From: Aureispira sp. CCB-QB1
GTDB taxonomy: Bacteria; Bacteroidota; Bacteroidia; Chitinophagales; Saprospiraceae
Length of the DNA: 64,000 nucleotides
Direction: 5' to 3'
NCBI RefSeq assembly: GCF_000724545.1
Contig: NZ_JHBV01000046.1
Span: forward strand, 42,070-106,069
Positions within the stretch are counted from its first letter, which is position 1. Every line of letters begins with the position of its first letter. The position numbers and the translations under genes are program-made. Below the pieces are notes generated by a model. The model was not told the origin of the DNA. It did no database searches and worked only from the letters and a program-made list of their open reading frames with translations. Positions 17,640-27,368 of the stretch are shown one piece after another.

Positions 17640-20099
17640 TTATTTATTCTCCCCTCGTCCACTTCGATTCACATCTCTAGCAGAAGCCTGCTGTGTTCCG
17701 AACATTAGGATATCCTGAATATTCACATGATCGGGTCTCGTGGCAACATAGTAAATTGTCTCGGCAACATCACGTGCAGAAAGAGGTTTAAAGTCCTCAT
17801 AAATTTTTGCTTTTTCCTTATCCTCATAACGTACCTCTGCAAACTCTGTTGCTTCTACATGTCCAGGGCTTACACAAGTTACCTTAATATTGTGTTGATA
17901 CAAATCCAAACGCATAGATTGTGTCAAAGAATCAACAGCAGCTTTAGTCGCACAATACACACCACCACCAGGGTAAACCTGCGTTCCAGCCACAGAACCT
18001 AGATTAATAACATGCCCCTTCTTACGTGCTACCATATTGGGAGTTACCATGCGTGTCATGTACAACAACCCTTTTATGTTTGTATTAATCATTGTTTCCC
18101 AGTGCTTCACGTTGCCTTCATGAATAGAAGCTAACCCTTTTGCCAATCCTGCATTGTTAATCAATATATCAATATTAGACCATTCTTCGGGCAAGCTATC
18201 CAAGGCATTTTTGACTGCATCCAAGTCACAAACATCAAAATTCAAACTATGAATATGTGTTTCTTCTAAATGCTCCTCCATCAATTGCTGAAACTCATCC
18301 AAACGTTCTTTTCGGCGACCAGTAATAATCACTTTGTAGCCAGCCATAATAAATTGACCAGCAATAGCCTGTCCAATTCCCGAACTCGCTCCTGTTACCA
18401 TCACCACAGTATCTGCATTAGGACTTCTTTCCTCTTCAATTACTTCCTCTTCCTCCTCTAGTTCCTGAACAGCTTCCTCTACTTCATCCTCCAATATGCG
18501 AAGCACTCCAAAATAATTGTCATTTTCTGCGGTTTGAAATTTAGCAGCATCCAATACACAAGCCTGCAAATAGTTAGCTTTTGCTTGGTCAATCATTCCC
18601 ATCTCTCTTTGACATTGCGCCAAACCTAGATAAGCATCTTCAAACATCGAATCAATTAACAAAGCTTCTCTAAAAGAGTCGCTTGCTTTGTTATAAGACT
18701 TAAAGTATTCTTTTTGCAACAAAGCATATTCATAGTACAAAGCAGCGTTATCATCATTGACCATAATTGCCTTGCGGTACAAATGTGCTGCCTCCATTGT
18801 CTCTCCGTCGTAATGTCTAGCCAACAAACGAGCCAACCAGATTAATGCTCGACCATTATAAGGATCCAGTTTAAGAATACGTTCGTATGTTCTTCGAGCA
18901 TCCTCAAAATCTCCTTCTTCCGCATTACTTTCTGCTATATGAAATAGGATATCTACATCCTCTACCTCATCTATATTATATTGTTCCAATATAGCCTGTG
19001 CATCTACACTATCTAGATCTTTCAACCCTTCCATTGTAAATGGGAGCTCTACTTTATCCTCTTCAGATTCATCAACAATAGCAGTAGTTTCTTCTGGTTT
19101 CTCTTCTAGTTCTTCGTTGACCTCCTCTACTAACTCTGCTAGCACTTCTTCTTTGACCGTCGCCTCAGGTTCAGTCAAGATTTCCTCTATTTCCTCCTCT
19201 ATTAATTCTGCTTCTGGTTGTTCTTCTGTTGCTTCATTTAAGGTAACTTCTGGCAATGGCATTGCTTCGATTGGCTCTTCAGAAACCACCTCTTCTTCTA
19301 TTTCTTCTTTTGTTTCCTCTTCGTTTTCTGAAGTTGTAGGAAGTTCTTCTTCGTTTTCGTTAGAAGGTATTTCAGATGCAGATACCTCTACCGCTATGCT
19401 TTCTTCATCGCCTTTTAAGTCCAATACTTCTGTTTCCACATTTTCCTCCACAACCACTTCCTCAACAGGTATCTCAATAGTAGGAATTTCTGAGACTTCT
19501 TCCTCCTCTTCTCCCTCAACAAAAACTCTTTCAATACCAACTTTATCAAAAAGCATTTTGTAATCATCGGCACACAACTCATCCCAATCGGCAGGTTCGG
19601 TACTGTTAATTTTTCGAATAAAATTCGAAATACTACCCACTGACATTTTTTTAGCAATCTCTTTTTGCTCATTCAAAGCTTCCTGCTCTTCTATAGGAGC
19701 ACTTTTAGATTTTTTGCGCAAAGCAATCCATTCTTCATACCAAAAATCTCTGTAATACATGACATTATTTAGTGTCTGAATTTTGGTAGGATACACTTCC
19801 ATCTGAGAAGTCCCCACTTTTAGACGGCGACCATGCGTAATAACTGGAATTATTCGATTTTCTAGATCTTCATCTAACAAACGATCTAAGTGCGTTGTTT
19901 CTTGAATAGATTTGAGGTAATTATCGCTCACTAAAAGAAGTCCTGTTGCGTCTTCTTTTTCTACCAATTGCGTTACCTTCTCAGCAGTTGGTGCCGCAAC
20001 GATACAATTAATATTCGTGTGCTTTAAATCTTTAGCAATTTGATTGGCCTCTATTTCATTAGCCTCAGAAAAAAAGATATAAACAGTGTGCTTTTGCAT
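17640..20099 (-). CDS. TIR-like / acidic linker / TPR / short-chain dehydrogenase fusion
   Basis: 819 residues, no signal peptide. Residues 1-95 have the TIR pattern (VYIFFSEAN..., LLLVSDNYLKS, NRIIPVI), but the catalytic Glu position reads H70, so NADase activity is doubtful. Residues about 200-350 are a very acidic Glu-rich linker. Residues about 365-535 hold TPR motifs (ARRTYERILKLDPYNGRALIWLARLL; AHLYRKAIMVNDDNAALYYEYALL). From 563 a complete SDR oxidoreductase follows, with TGASSGIG at 569, NNAG at 648 and the S702-Y715-K719 catalytic triad, closest in feel to YdfG-type 3-hydroxyacid/serine dehydrogenases. The combination suggests a scaffolded NAD(P) enzyme, perhaps signalling or stress related. 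Continuous frame, no sign of an assembly artefact. Confidence 0.85.
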   Translation of the reverse strand: MQKHTVYIFFSEANEIEANQIAKDLKHTNINCIVAAPTAEKVTQLVEKEDATGLLLVSDNYLKSIQETTHLDRLLDEDLENRIIPVITHGRRLKVGTSQMEVYPTKIQTLNNVMYYRDFWYEEWIALRKKSKSAPIEEQEALNEQKEIAKKMSVGSISNFIRKINSTEPADWDELCADDYKMLFDKVGIERVFVEGEEEEEVSEIPTIEIPVEEVVVEENVETEVLDLKGDEESIAVEVSASEIPSNENEEELPTTSENEEETKEEIEEEVVSEEPIEAMPLPEVTLNEATEEQPEAELIEEEIEEILTEPEATVKEEVLAELVEEVNEELEEKPEETTAIVDESEEDKVELPFTMEGLKDLDSVDAQAILEQYNIDEVEDVDILFHIAESNAEEGDFEDARRTYERILKLDPYNGRALIWLARLLARHYDGETMEAAHLYRKAIMVNDDNAALYYEYALLQKEYFKSYNKASDSFREALLIDSMFEDAYLGLAQCQREMGMIDQAKANYLQACVLDAAKFQTAENDNYFGVLRILEDEVEEAVQELEEEEEVIEEERSPNADTVVMVTGASSGIGQAIAGQFIMAGYKVIITGRRKERLDEFQQLMEEHLEETHIHSLNFDVCDLDAVKNALDSLPEEWSNIDILINNAGLAKGLASIHEGNVKHWETMINTNIKGLLYMTRMVTPNMVARKKGHVINLGSVAGTQVYPGGGVYCATKAAVDSLTQSMRLDLYQHNIKVTCVSPGHVEATEFAEVRYEDKEKAKIYEDFKPLSARDVAETIYYVATRPDHVNIQDILMFGTQQASARDVNRSGRGENK

Positions 20100-20567
20100 G
20101 AAAAAAAATTTATTGGGTGCTTAAGTTATTTATAAATCACTAATTTGTAACACGATGTTTCCGCTCTTATGTGGGTACTCCATTTTTTGCTACATTTATT
20201 CAGTAAGATAGGACTTCTTAAATGTATGGTTTTTGTCTAAAAAAACGAAAAAGATACTAGCTAAATATTGATTTAAAGGATTATTTCTATTTTAATTCAT
20301 CAATCTCTCCAAACTACCACCTTGAAAAAACAACTACATTTCAATCGATTATAAATAGAATAACGAACCATTCCTACAAGGTAAGATACGTTGAATCTTC
20401 CACAAGAGATACCGCTTCTTTATCCTCTCTAAACTTAAATAAAAGTAAAATTAGCCCTCTACTATTTTGCATAACCTACATAAATAAACGTACCTTAGTG
20501 AACGATTTGGGCACTACTTTGTGTTAGGAGAACATGACAGTTTTTAATTTATTATAAATCAATTGGA
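20100..20567. other. Divergent intergenic region between the TIR fusion and rsgA
   Basis: 468 bp that must contain both promoters. I found no good TTG/TAnnTTTG pair, no hairpin with a T-run and no repeat copy. TACTTTG near 20515 is a weak -7 candidate for rsgA. Confidence 0.3.
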
Positions 20568-21512
20568 TTGGAAGGGATTGTAACAAAATCAACAGGCAAA
20601 TGGTATATCGTCAAGTTAGAAGATGGGCGATTGATGAATTGTAGAATTAAAGGAAAATTTAGATTGGGTAAATTTAAATTGACCAACCCTATTGCTGTTG
20701 GTGACAAAGTTTGGGTAGAACAAGAAAAAGGCTTGGACACGGGAATGATTGCTAAATTATTTCCACGAGAAAATTATGTCCTAAGACAATCTACTCGACG
20801 CAAACATTATATGCATTTGATTGCGGCCAATATTGATCAAGCTTTTATTATTGTTACCATCCAAGATCCTATGCTCAAGCCAGGATTTATTGATCGTTTT
20901 TTGTTAACAACAGAATCTCACAACATTCCCACTTATATTATCGTCAATAAGGCAGATATTTATACCGACGATGACATGGCTATTTTTAATGGTTTAAAGC
21001 AATTGTATGCAGAAATTGGCTATCAAACGAAACTAGTTTCTGCCGAAACAGGTACAGGTATTGAAGATTTAAAAGAACTTTTAAAAGACAAAACGACGCT
21101 TTTATCTGGGCATTCTGGTGTTGGGAAATCTTCCATTGTCAATTGTATACAAGATAATTTAGAACTGGACACACAAGAAATTTCGGAATATTCTGGTAAA
21201 GGAATGCATACCACGACCTTTGCGCAAATGCATGAATTAGAGTTTGGAGGTGTTATTATTGATACCCCGGGTATCAAGGAAATGGGTTTTATTAATATGG
21301 ATCCCGCAGATGTAGCGCATAATTTTAGAGAAATATTTGAGATGTCTGAACATTGCAAATACGGCAATTGTATGCACATGAACGAACCACATTGTGCGGT
21401 TAAAGAAGCCGTTGAATCGGGGGCTATTAGTATTTTGCGCTACCAAAGCTACCTTTCTATCTTAGAAGATGTTATGGGTCAAAACTCTTGGGAACGTTTG
21501 ACGGATTGGTAA
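20568..21512 (+). CDS. rsgA: Ribosome small subunit-dependent GTPase A
   Basis: 314 residues, a circularly permuted GTPase that checks late 30S subunit maturation. Order: OB fold (residues 1-70), G4 NKAD 127-130, G1 GHSGVGKSS 181-189, G3 DTPG 232-235, then the zinc knuckle C263, C268, H270, C276. The permuted motif order G4-G1-G3 and the zinc site identify the family clearly. The start is a TTG (MEGIVTKSTG); no in-frame ATG lies near, and the N-terminus then matches the family. Monocistronic, convergent with the following helical-repeat gene. Confidence 0.96.
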   Translation: MEGIVTKSTGKWYIVKLEDGRLMNCRIKGKFRLGKFKLTNPIAVGDKVWVEQEKGLDTGMIAKLFPRENYVLRQSTRRKHYMHLIAANIDQAFIIVTIQDPMLKPGFIDRFLLTTESHNIPTYIIVNKADIYTDDDMAIFNGLKQLYAEIGYQTKLVSAETGTGIEDLKELLKDKTTLLSGHSGVGKSSIVNCIQDNLELDTQEISEYSGKGMHTTTFAQMHELEFGGVIIDTPGIKEMGFINMDPADVAHNFREIFEMSEHCKYGNCMHMNEPHCAVKEAVESGAISILRYQSYLSILEDVMGQNSWERLTDW

Positions 21513-21570
21513 CTATTTCTTTTAGTTTTGGCTATCAATTGGGGAGCATATTCCCTTTCTGATTTTTAGT

Positions 21571-23046
21571 TTAGGAACACATTCGACACACCCATATATA
21601 AAATTCTTCAAACCCTGTAACACTTTGTTCTACTGATGTTAAGGTCTCTAGAGCTTCCTTGAATTGCTTAAACAGCATCTTCTCTTCTTTAGATTCAACA
21701 GGAATTATCAATAATTTCTTGAAATATTGGAGAGCAATTTTTTCAAAGGTGTGCATTTCAGCTTTTAGCTTCTTATTTCTATATACACTTCTGAATAGAT
21801 ATTCCAACACTTTATAGCTAGATAGTTTATAATAAATTGCCATTTGTAAAATACGAGCAAATTGCTGTACGTCTTTTCGTGGTTCATATGTTCTCGCAAT
21901 TGTCAAAATCTTGTTGAGCCAATCTGCAGCTGCCTCATAGTTTTCTAATAAAAAATAGGTAATTGTAGAATTGTAATAAAACGCTAATTTGCGAGCAGGA
22001 TTAATTTTTTGAGTATACTTATTAAGTCCTTTTTCTATTAAGGGAATTAATTCTTCGGCAGCTTGTAACTTCTTGGTATTTAAATAATACAATTGTTTAT
22101 AAAAATAAACATTTTGAAATTTCTCTCCCTCTTCATCAAACGTAGTTGTTTTTAAGCTTTCCATTTTTTCAATTAAAGAAAAAACCACTTCATATTTTTG
22201 ACAAGTAAGGCTATTATTGATGTAATTAGCCAACCTTGCTATATAAACAGACCTTTTTTCCTGAATTATGGTAGGATTTGCTTCCCATAAGGTCAATATT
22301 TTGGCATGTATTTCATTCCCTTTTTCATATTGTTTTGTCAGTTGATGATACAAACTCTGTATGGTATAATAATAATACTGTGTTTGAAAAGTCCCTGTTT
22401 CTGGGAAACCTTGCTGAATCACAAATTGATAGCCTTTTTCCATTTGTTCAAGTATCTTGGCTGTTCTAGGATGTCGCCATTTTCTAAAAATCAATACAAA
22501 CCAATGGTGCCAATAAATATAATGACTTTCTTCTTGCAATTGATGGTGTATATGTTGAGTTTGATGATACAAAGCATCTAGCTGTTCTGTTAATTTTCGA
22601 TCTTTGTCAGCCACTATTAATTCTATTTTCCGAGGAGTGATTTCTGCCAGTATGAAATTTTTGTGCTGTTTTGTTGCCAATTTCTCTGCACGATTCAGTA
22701 CTTCCATAGCTAATCTGTAGAAGCCCTTTCTACTCAAAATTTCAGCATCCATTAGCAAATTATACAATTTGGCTACAATAGATTTTTCGGCATGAAAAAT
22801 TCGCAAGCTCTCCATAATACGCTGATAAAGATAATTTTCAGTAACATGCAGTCTTTTGACAAATTTATAGCCTGATAATTTTTCGATAATCTGTTGTTTG
22901 TCATAAGTCTCTTGTGCTTCCATTTCTTCAAACAGCAACACATAGTTTTTTTTACCAGATTGCAAATCTGTAGACAACTGAAAATGTCTTTTTTCATTAC
23001 TAGTCAAAGACTGAATCAAATTAAACAACTCAAGGGAAGAAGCCAT
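21571..23046 (-). CDS. Helical-repeat (TPR-like) cytosolic protein
   Basis: 491 residues, no signal peptide, almost all alpha-helix with the spacing of TPR-like repeats (AKLYNLLMDAEILSRKGFYRLAMEVLNRAEKLA; FYYNSTITYFLLENYEAAADWLNKIL). The N-terminus (MASSLELFNLIQSLTSNEKRHFQLST..GKKNYVLLFEEM) is of a type I recall from Saprospiraceae hypothetical proteins. No enzyme motif. Probably a scaffold or regulatory protein; the partner is unknown. It is divergent from the deiminase cluster, with 137 bp between start codons. Confidence 0.7.
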   Translation of the reverse strand: MASSLELFNLIQSLTSNEKRHFQLSTDLQSGKKNYVLLFEEMEAQETYDKQQIIEKLSGYKFVKRLHVTENYLYQRIMESLRIFHAEKSIVAKLYNLLMDAEILSRKGFYRLAMEVLNRAEKLATKQHKNFILAEITPRKIELIVADKDRKLTEQLDALYHQTQHIHHQLQEESHYIYWHHWFVLIFRKWRHPRTAKILEQMEKGYQFVIQQGFPETGTFQTQYYYYTIQSLYHQLTKQYEKGNEIHAKILTLWEANPTIIQEKRSVYIARLANYINNSLTCQKYEVVFSLIEKMESLKTTTFDEEGEKFQNVYFYKQLYYLNTKKLQAAEELIPLIEKGLNKYTQKINPARKLAFYYNSTITYFLLENYEAAADWLNKILTIARTYEPRKDVQQFARILQMAIYYKLSSYKVLEYLFRSVYRNKKLKAEMHTFEKIALQYFKKLLIIPVESKEEKMLFKQFKEALETLTSVEQSVTGFEEFYIWVCRMCS

Positions 23047-23142
23047 CTCATTCTTTTTAGGACAAATCAGAGATTCAAAAATAGCTAAAATGGGATTTTA
23101 CATTTTTCAAAAAGTTGGTTTTACCTTTTTGGATTTCTAGTC

Positions 23143-23150
23143 TATATTTG
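23143..23150 (+). promoter_or_regulatory. -7 box candidate of the deiminase gene block
   Basis: TATATTTG matches the Bacteroidota -7 consensus TAnnTTTG and lies 33 nt before the ATG. The nearest TTG (23115) is 25 nt upstream, slightly beyond the usual spacing, so the match is partial. Confidence 0.4.
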
Positions 23151-23183
23151 AATCATCAACAAGGGTTAATAATAAATTGAATC

Positions 23184-23744
23184 ATGCCTCCACAACAAAG
23201 AAAACAATATATACTTTGGATTAATGAATTGAGATTAAAACAAGCTGCTGCAATTACCCTTCCTCATTTCTATAATCCTGTTGCCATTATTATTCTAGTA
23301 GTCGTGATCGAAGATACCAAAAACAATGAATTTATTGTTATACCAAAAACATCTCATTCGATTTCAAAATATATTACTTTTATCGAAAAAAACAATGAAA
23401 GAGTCTTAAAAAAAGTATGTATTAACTATGTTTTCAATGAATTGAATAAAAACAACTTTGAGAGCCTTTTCTTTTTGGTGGAGATAGCTAACTCTGAAGA
23501 CTATACAAAAGCACTCCAAGAAGTAGAGAAAATACTTCATACAAAATCAGAGGTATCAGAAAAAAGTACTTCTATGAAGACAATTGAAAAGATACAAACC
23601 TCTTTTAATTCCTTTTTGTGTAACAATATTTTTTTATGGAGAAAAAATAGCTCCTCTCTAGATGATACACTAGAATTACATATAGACAATCATTTGTTGT
23701 TTTTAAAAGCCACCCTATTAATACATTTACAACCACCTAAATAA
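23184..23744 (+). CDS. Unknown cytosolic protein, first gene of the deiminase block
   Basis: 186 residues, no signal peptide, no family that I recognise. One hydrophobic strand (VAIIILVVVIED) is followed by Lys/Asn-rich helices (FNELNKNNFESLFFLVEIANSEDYTKALQEVEKIL). It ends 6 nt before the deiminase-like gene, so the two are surely co-transcribed and probably act together, for example as partner, regulator or target-recruitment subunit. The base composition is AT-rich like the rest of the block. Confidence 0.6.
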   Translation: MPPQQRKQYILWINELRLKQAAAITLPHFYNPVAIIILVVVIEDTKNNEFIVIPKTSHSISKYITFIEKNNERVLKKVCINYVFNELNKNNFESLFFLVEIANSEDYTKALQEVEKILHTKSEVSEKSTSMKTIEKIQTSFNSFLCNNIFLWRKNSSSLDDTLELHIDNHLLFLKATLLIHLQPPK

Positions 23745-23750
23745 TATATT

Positions 23751-25178
23751 ATGTTGAAACTAAAAATATTGCCTTATCCTCTTAATGATCAAAAGAAGAT
23801 ATATTCTAATGATAAAATTATTAATCTCCCTATTGACCCACCTTTTGAAGAAGGAACACAGCAGGCTCCCATTCCTTCTTCCAAGGGAAAAATAAAGTCG
23901 CTACTGTTGGTACTACCTAAAGATAAAAAGCTAAAAAGCAAATTCAATTTCTTTCCAATTCTAAGAGAGCTAATCCAAAAACTGCCAGAGGTACAATTTA
24001 TTGTAGTACATAGAGGAACAGAACTTGATTTAGATCCAACTTTTAAACTGTGGCTAAAAAATCATCCCAGAGTAGCCTTAAAATTGATAAAAAATCAGAG
24101 AGGAAGAGCGGCTACAGATGCTGACTTGTCCACTTGGGCACAAGACCACTTTTATCCTTTAAAACTCATAAATGAAAGAACATCTTCTGTCACTACTTAT
24201 GGTATGATAGGAAATATAGATAGCAATTATTTATTTTCCTTAAAAAGACTTGCTCAGTCTACTGCTGAATCCAATTTACTTCCAAATTTCAAACTAAAGC
24301 AAACAGGGCTTCCATTTGAAGGGGGGAACCTATTGGTTGGAGACGGTTTTATGTTGGTTGGAGCCAATGACATTCACCCTGAAGATTGTAAGGTAGATTG
24401 TAAAAAGGTTTATGAGAACTGGTTTGGAATCAAAACTATTTTTGTCAAGTCTTGTGTACCTCCTCCTCATGAGGAATATCATACCTCAAAAGATACCTTT
24501 GAAAACAAGTTTCCACTTTTATCTGATATTAGAAAACAGCCCATTTATCATTTGGACATGTTTTTAACCTTAGCTGGATTTAACAAAGACAAAACAAGCT
24601 ATACAATAGTAGTTGGTCACCCCAGACTTGGAGTAGAAGCTCTAGAGCAATTGGATCATGAATTTTACTTGTTTTTGAATGGTTGGATCACACAAATGCA
24701 AGCTTCTCTTTGCTCTTGTATAGAAAACCTTAAAACTAGTTTTGTACAGGAATTGAAGGTAAATCTAAATATAGTTTCTATTCCTTTGATACTGACATAC
24801 AATGACAAAGTAGGCTCAGCTTGTCTTAAAAGAGAATGGTTTTGGGCTTCTTATAACAATTGTTTGGTAGAACATATTGAGGAGACTCCCCAACAAAAAA
24901 CTTCTAAAAAAGTCTGGCTCCCAGCTTATGGAAGTAGTGCATCTGATTTTTCTAAAAAAGAAATGTCATCTAATTTGAGTAGAAATATCCAACAATGTCT
25001 CAGAACCAACCATCCTATAAAATATGGAGATTGGACACATCTAAAAAAATATGACCTTGAAAGTAAATATGTATGGGAAAGCTTGGGCTTTGAGGTCGCT
25101 CTACTTGAGCAAAGTTACCTTCCTTTTGCTCGACAGTATGGCTCTTTAAATTGTTTTACAAACTGCCTTGAAAGATAA
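23751..25178 (+). CDS. Guanidino-group-modifying enzyme (peptidylarginine/agmatine deiminase-like)
   Basis: 475 residues, no signal peptide. Family motifs occur in order: WAQDHF with D132 (WxRDxGP in agmatine deiminase), FEGGN with E190, HLDMF with H267 and D269, and near the C-terminus LNCFTN with C468 (HCITQ in the family). The Asp-Glu-His-Cys set of the pentein fold is therefore complete, and hydrolysis of arginine-type guanidinium groups to citrulline plus ammonia is expected. The N-terminal about 120 residues and the loop 205-265 (CVPPPHEEYH) differ from housekeeping agmatine deiminases, so a peptide or protein substrate is possible. It lies 6 nt behind the previous gene. Confidence 0.78.
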   Translation: MLKLKILPYPLNDQKKIYSNDKIINLPIDPPFEEGTQQAPIPSSKGKIKSLLLVLPKDKKLKSKFNFFPILRELIQKLPEVQFIVVHRGTELDLDPTFKLWLKNHPRVALKLIKNQRGRAATDADLSTWAQDHFYPLKLINERTSSVTTYGMIGNIDSNYLFSLKRLAQSTAESNLLPNFKLKQTGLPFEGGNLLVGDGFMLVGANDIHPEDCKVDCKKVYENWFGIKTIFVKSCVPPPHEEYHTSKDTFENKFPLLSDIRKQPIYHLDMFLTLAGFNKDKTSYTIVVGHPRLGVEALEQLDHEFYLFLNGWITQMQASLCSCIENLKTSFVQELKVNLNIVSIPLILTYNDKVGSACLKREWFWASYNNCLVEHIEETPQQKTSKKVWLPAYGSSASDFSKKEMSSNLSRNIQQCLRTNHPIKYGDWTHLKKYDLESKYVWESLGFEVALLEQSYLPFARQYGSLNCFTNCLER

Positions 25179-25242
25179 AATAACAATGGCGATTGCTGAA
25201 AAGCCAAAATAGAGTAAGCATTTAATCATAAAACTTTGAATC

Positions 25243-25731
25243 ATGAGCGATTATCCTCAAAAAGTTACTTACAAAAACAGTACTAAAAAACTAACTTTGC
25301 ACTTTAAAGATGCTTCTAAGAACACAGAACTCTTGCTAAGTGAAGGTCTTGAACTAACCATTTATAAACACAAAAATACTGGTATTCTGCAAGGGGAATT
25401 AAGCATTGCCAATAGCAATGACTTTGACAATGCTCCAGTATATTCTAAAATACTCTTTAACACTATTGATTATGATGGAGACATCAAAGGTGGTTTCGCT
25501 GATGCTACTACCCAACTCAAATTAAAAGATCTAGATAGCCCTTATATTGATATTGCTAATTCAAACAAATTCATGCTGGGTATTATTGGTGTAGATGACA
25601 TTCGAGCATTGACATCAGAACCAAAATTCAATCAAATCTATCTGATGCAAAAACAGCGAATATTCTTAAAAACCACTACCAATAGTAATAATGAAACTAC
25701 AATAGAAATAAAGTACATGAAACGCACTTAA
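25243..25731 (+). CDS. Small beta-rich protein of unknown function in the deiminase block
   Basis: 162 residues, no signal peptide, no recognised family. Alternating polar and hydrophobic strands (KVTYKNSTKKLTLHFK; GLELTIYKHKNTGILQGELSIAN; RIFLKTTTNSNNETTIEIKYMKRT) predict a compact beta-sandwich. It lies 64 nt behind the deiminase-like gene and directly before a strong terminator, so it closes the first transcription unit of this block. It may be a substrate, inhibitor or binding partner of the enzyme. Confidence 0.6.
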   Translation: MSDYPQKVTYKNSTKKLTLHFKDASKNTELLLSEGLELTIYKHKNTGILQGELSIANSNDFDNAPVYSKILFNTIDYDGDIKGGFADATTQLKLKDLDSPYIDIANSNKFMLGIIGVDDIRALTSEPKFNQIYLMQKQRIFLKTTTNSNNETTIEIKYMKRT

Positions 25732-25754
25732 GCTACTACCCATACAACTTTTTC

Positions 25755-25797
25755 AGATTAGGAATGGCCTAGGGCTATTCCTAATCTCCTTCTAATT
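25755..25797 (+). terminator. Terminator closing the first deiminase-block unit
   Basis: Perfect 11-bp inverted repeat AGATTAGGAAT / ATTCCTAATCT (25755-25765 and 25777-25787), followed by a pyrimidine-rich CTTCTAATTTTC. It lies 24 nt behind the stop of the 162-residue gene. Confidence 0.8.
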
Positions 25798-25899
25798 TTC
25801 CAACACCTATTTCTCGACCAGTAAACTGCTACTTTTTGATAATGACAAAAACGTGGCTAGCCCTCCCTATATCCAATTATCAACTAAAATTCAATAAAA

Positions 25900-27333
25900 A
25901 TGAAAACAATCACGATTCTATTTCTTGTACTAATCTCTAGTTTCTCTTATGCCCAAAAGGCAAAAGACGTTTTAGAAAATGGTATTAGAATAAAAAAACT
26001 AGAAAACCTCTTTTTAAAATTTGATTTAGCCAACCAACAATTGAAATATCAGGTCAATAAAAGCCTAAACGATCCCCAAAATCCTTTTTCGCCTAAGCCC
26101 CTAGAAGACAGTACCATTTTTTTGGTTTCTGAGAATGGTCTTAACCTATACATACGCCCACTCAACCCCTTAAATTACAGTGTGACAACACAAAATGAAA
26201 TCATTCTAGATCCTATCAATGCAGCAGCAGAAAAGGCGTTAGCAACTATTTTAGAGGATCTGCCTTCTTTGATACCTATGGCTGCGGGCGGGGGAGCTCC
26301 TCACCCATGCCCTTCTGAAAAAGTCATAAAAAATACTTTATTAAGTATCAAAAAACGCTTAGAAAACAATAAAAAAGCAAAAATAAACCATGTTTTTACC
26401 CTTCTGAAAGCCATAGATTTTGCCAATCCAACACATACAGAAAGAACATTAAACGAGCTAAAAGATAGCCTTAATGAAATCAACAACCATTTCTCAAGTA
26501 TAGAGGAAACGCTAACCCTCTTCTCTGTAAAAGACACAATGTTAACCCATGGTTGTGCTCCTCCTCACGACTATGCAACAGCCTTCATTTTCAAATCTAT
26601 TTTAGATAATCTAAAAACTATTTTTTATGAGCAGAAGAAAAGATTTGACAATCTTAACAAAGCCTACGAGCTCGTTAAAGACACCTATGACAAAGCCATG
26701 CAAGTGGATGGAGACTGGAGTCCTGGATTGGAATGGAGCCTCCATATAGCCTCAGTTCCTATAAAAAAAGGTAAGGTATCTGTCCATACCATCACCATTC
26801 AAAAAAGTGGCTATGTATTGTCTGATAAAGGCGAGATTGTCAGCACCTCCCCCCAAGAAGTACTCAAACGTACTCAAAGATTCAGAAAATTTCAACGCTT
26901 CATTCCTGAGGTCTCTATTGGGCTAGCTTATACCTCTTTCTCTTTTATTTCTTATGGAACAAAATTCGACTCTGTGAACAACCAAATGTATGTGGGAGAT
27001 TCTATTAGAAACCATGTAGGTAACATCAATATATCTACCATGCTTAATTTCAATTACGTTATAGAAAACTCTCCTTTACACCCTTTCTTCCAAATAGGTT
27101 TAGGAGTAAACACGGAGGTTCCAACACTGATGGCTGGTCTTGGCATAAGAAGTAATATCAATAACGTAAGACGAATCGCTATATCTGGAGGCATTGCTCT
27201 CTCTTGGGTAAAAGAATTAAACACACTTCGCCCAGGAGATCCAATAACTGGTTCTGACGATTTGGAAAAGGATTATCAATACAATTTTTCTTGGCCTCCT
27301 AATTTCTATGTGGGGCTTCAATACAATTTTTAA
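25900..27333 (+). CDS. Exported protein with coiled-coil and C-terminal beta-barrel-like part
   Basis: 477 residues with a signal peptide (..SFSYAQ, about residue 18). Residues about 60-330 are mostly helical with two repeated Cys-Pro/His segments (GGGAPHPCPSE and HGCAPPHDYA) that may bind metal. The last about 140 residues consist of amphipathic strands (EVSIGLAYTSFSFISYG; PFFQIGLGVNTEV; IAISGGIALSWV) and end in FYVGLQYNF with the terminal Phe typical of outer-membrane beta-barrels. So it is probably an outer-membrane protein with a large periplasmic domain. It precedes the papain-like gene by 35 nt. Confidence 0.6.
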   Translation: MKTITILFLVLISSFSYAQKAKDVLENGIRIKKLENLFLKFDLANQQLKYQVNKSLNDPQNPFSPKPLEDSTIFLVSENGLNLYIRPLNPLNYSVTTQNEIILDPINAAAEKALATILEDLPSLIPMAAGGGAPHPCPSEKVIKNTLLSIKKRLENNKKAKINHVFTLLKAIDFANPTHTERTLNELKDSLNEINNHFSSIEETLTLFSVKDTMLTHGCAPPHDYATAFIFKSILDNLKTIFYEQKKRFDNLNKAYELVKDTYDKAMQVDGDWSPGLEWSLHIASVPIKKGKVSVHTITIQKSGYVLSDKGEIVSTSPQEVLKRTQRFRKFQRFIPEVSIGLAYTSFSFISYGTKFDSVNNQMYVGDSIRNHVGNINISTMLNFNYVIENSPLHPFFQIGLGVNTEVPTLMAGLGIRSNINNVRRIAISGGIALSWVKELNTLRPGDPITGSDDLEKDYQYNFSWPPNFYVGLQYNF

Positions 27334-27368
27334 TTTAATAATCTTTAATTTGATAAACATCATATATC

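Noticed and set aside
19117..19563. Ser-rich plus-strand frame opposite the TIR-TPR-SDR gene
   Set aside because: It is the mirror of the Glu-rich linker (GAA/GAG read as TTC/CTC/TCT), with no independent start context or domain.
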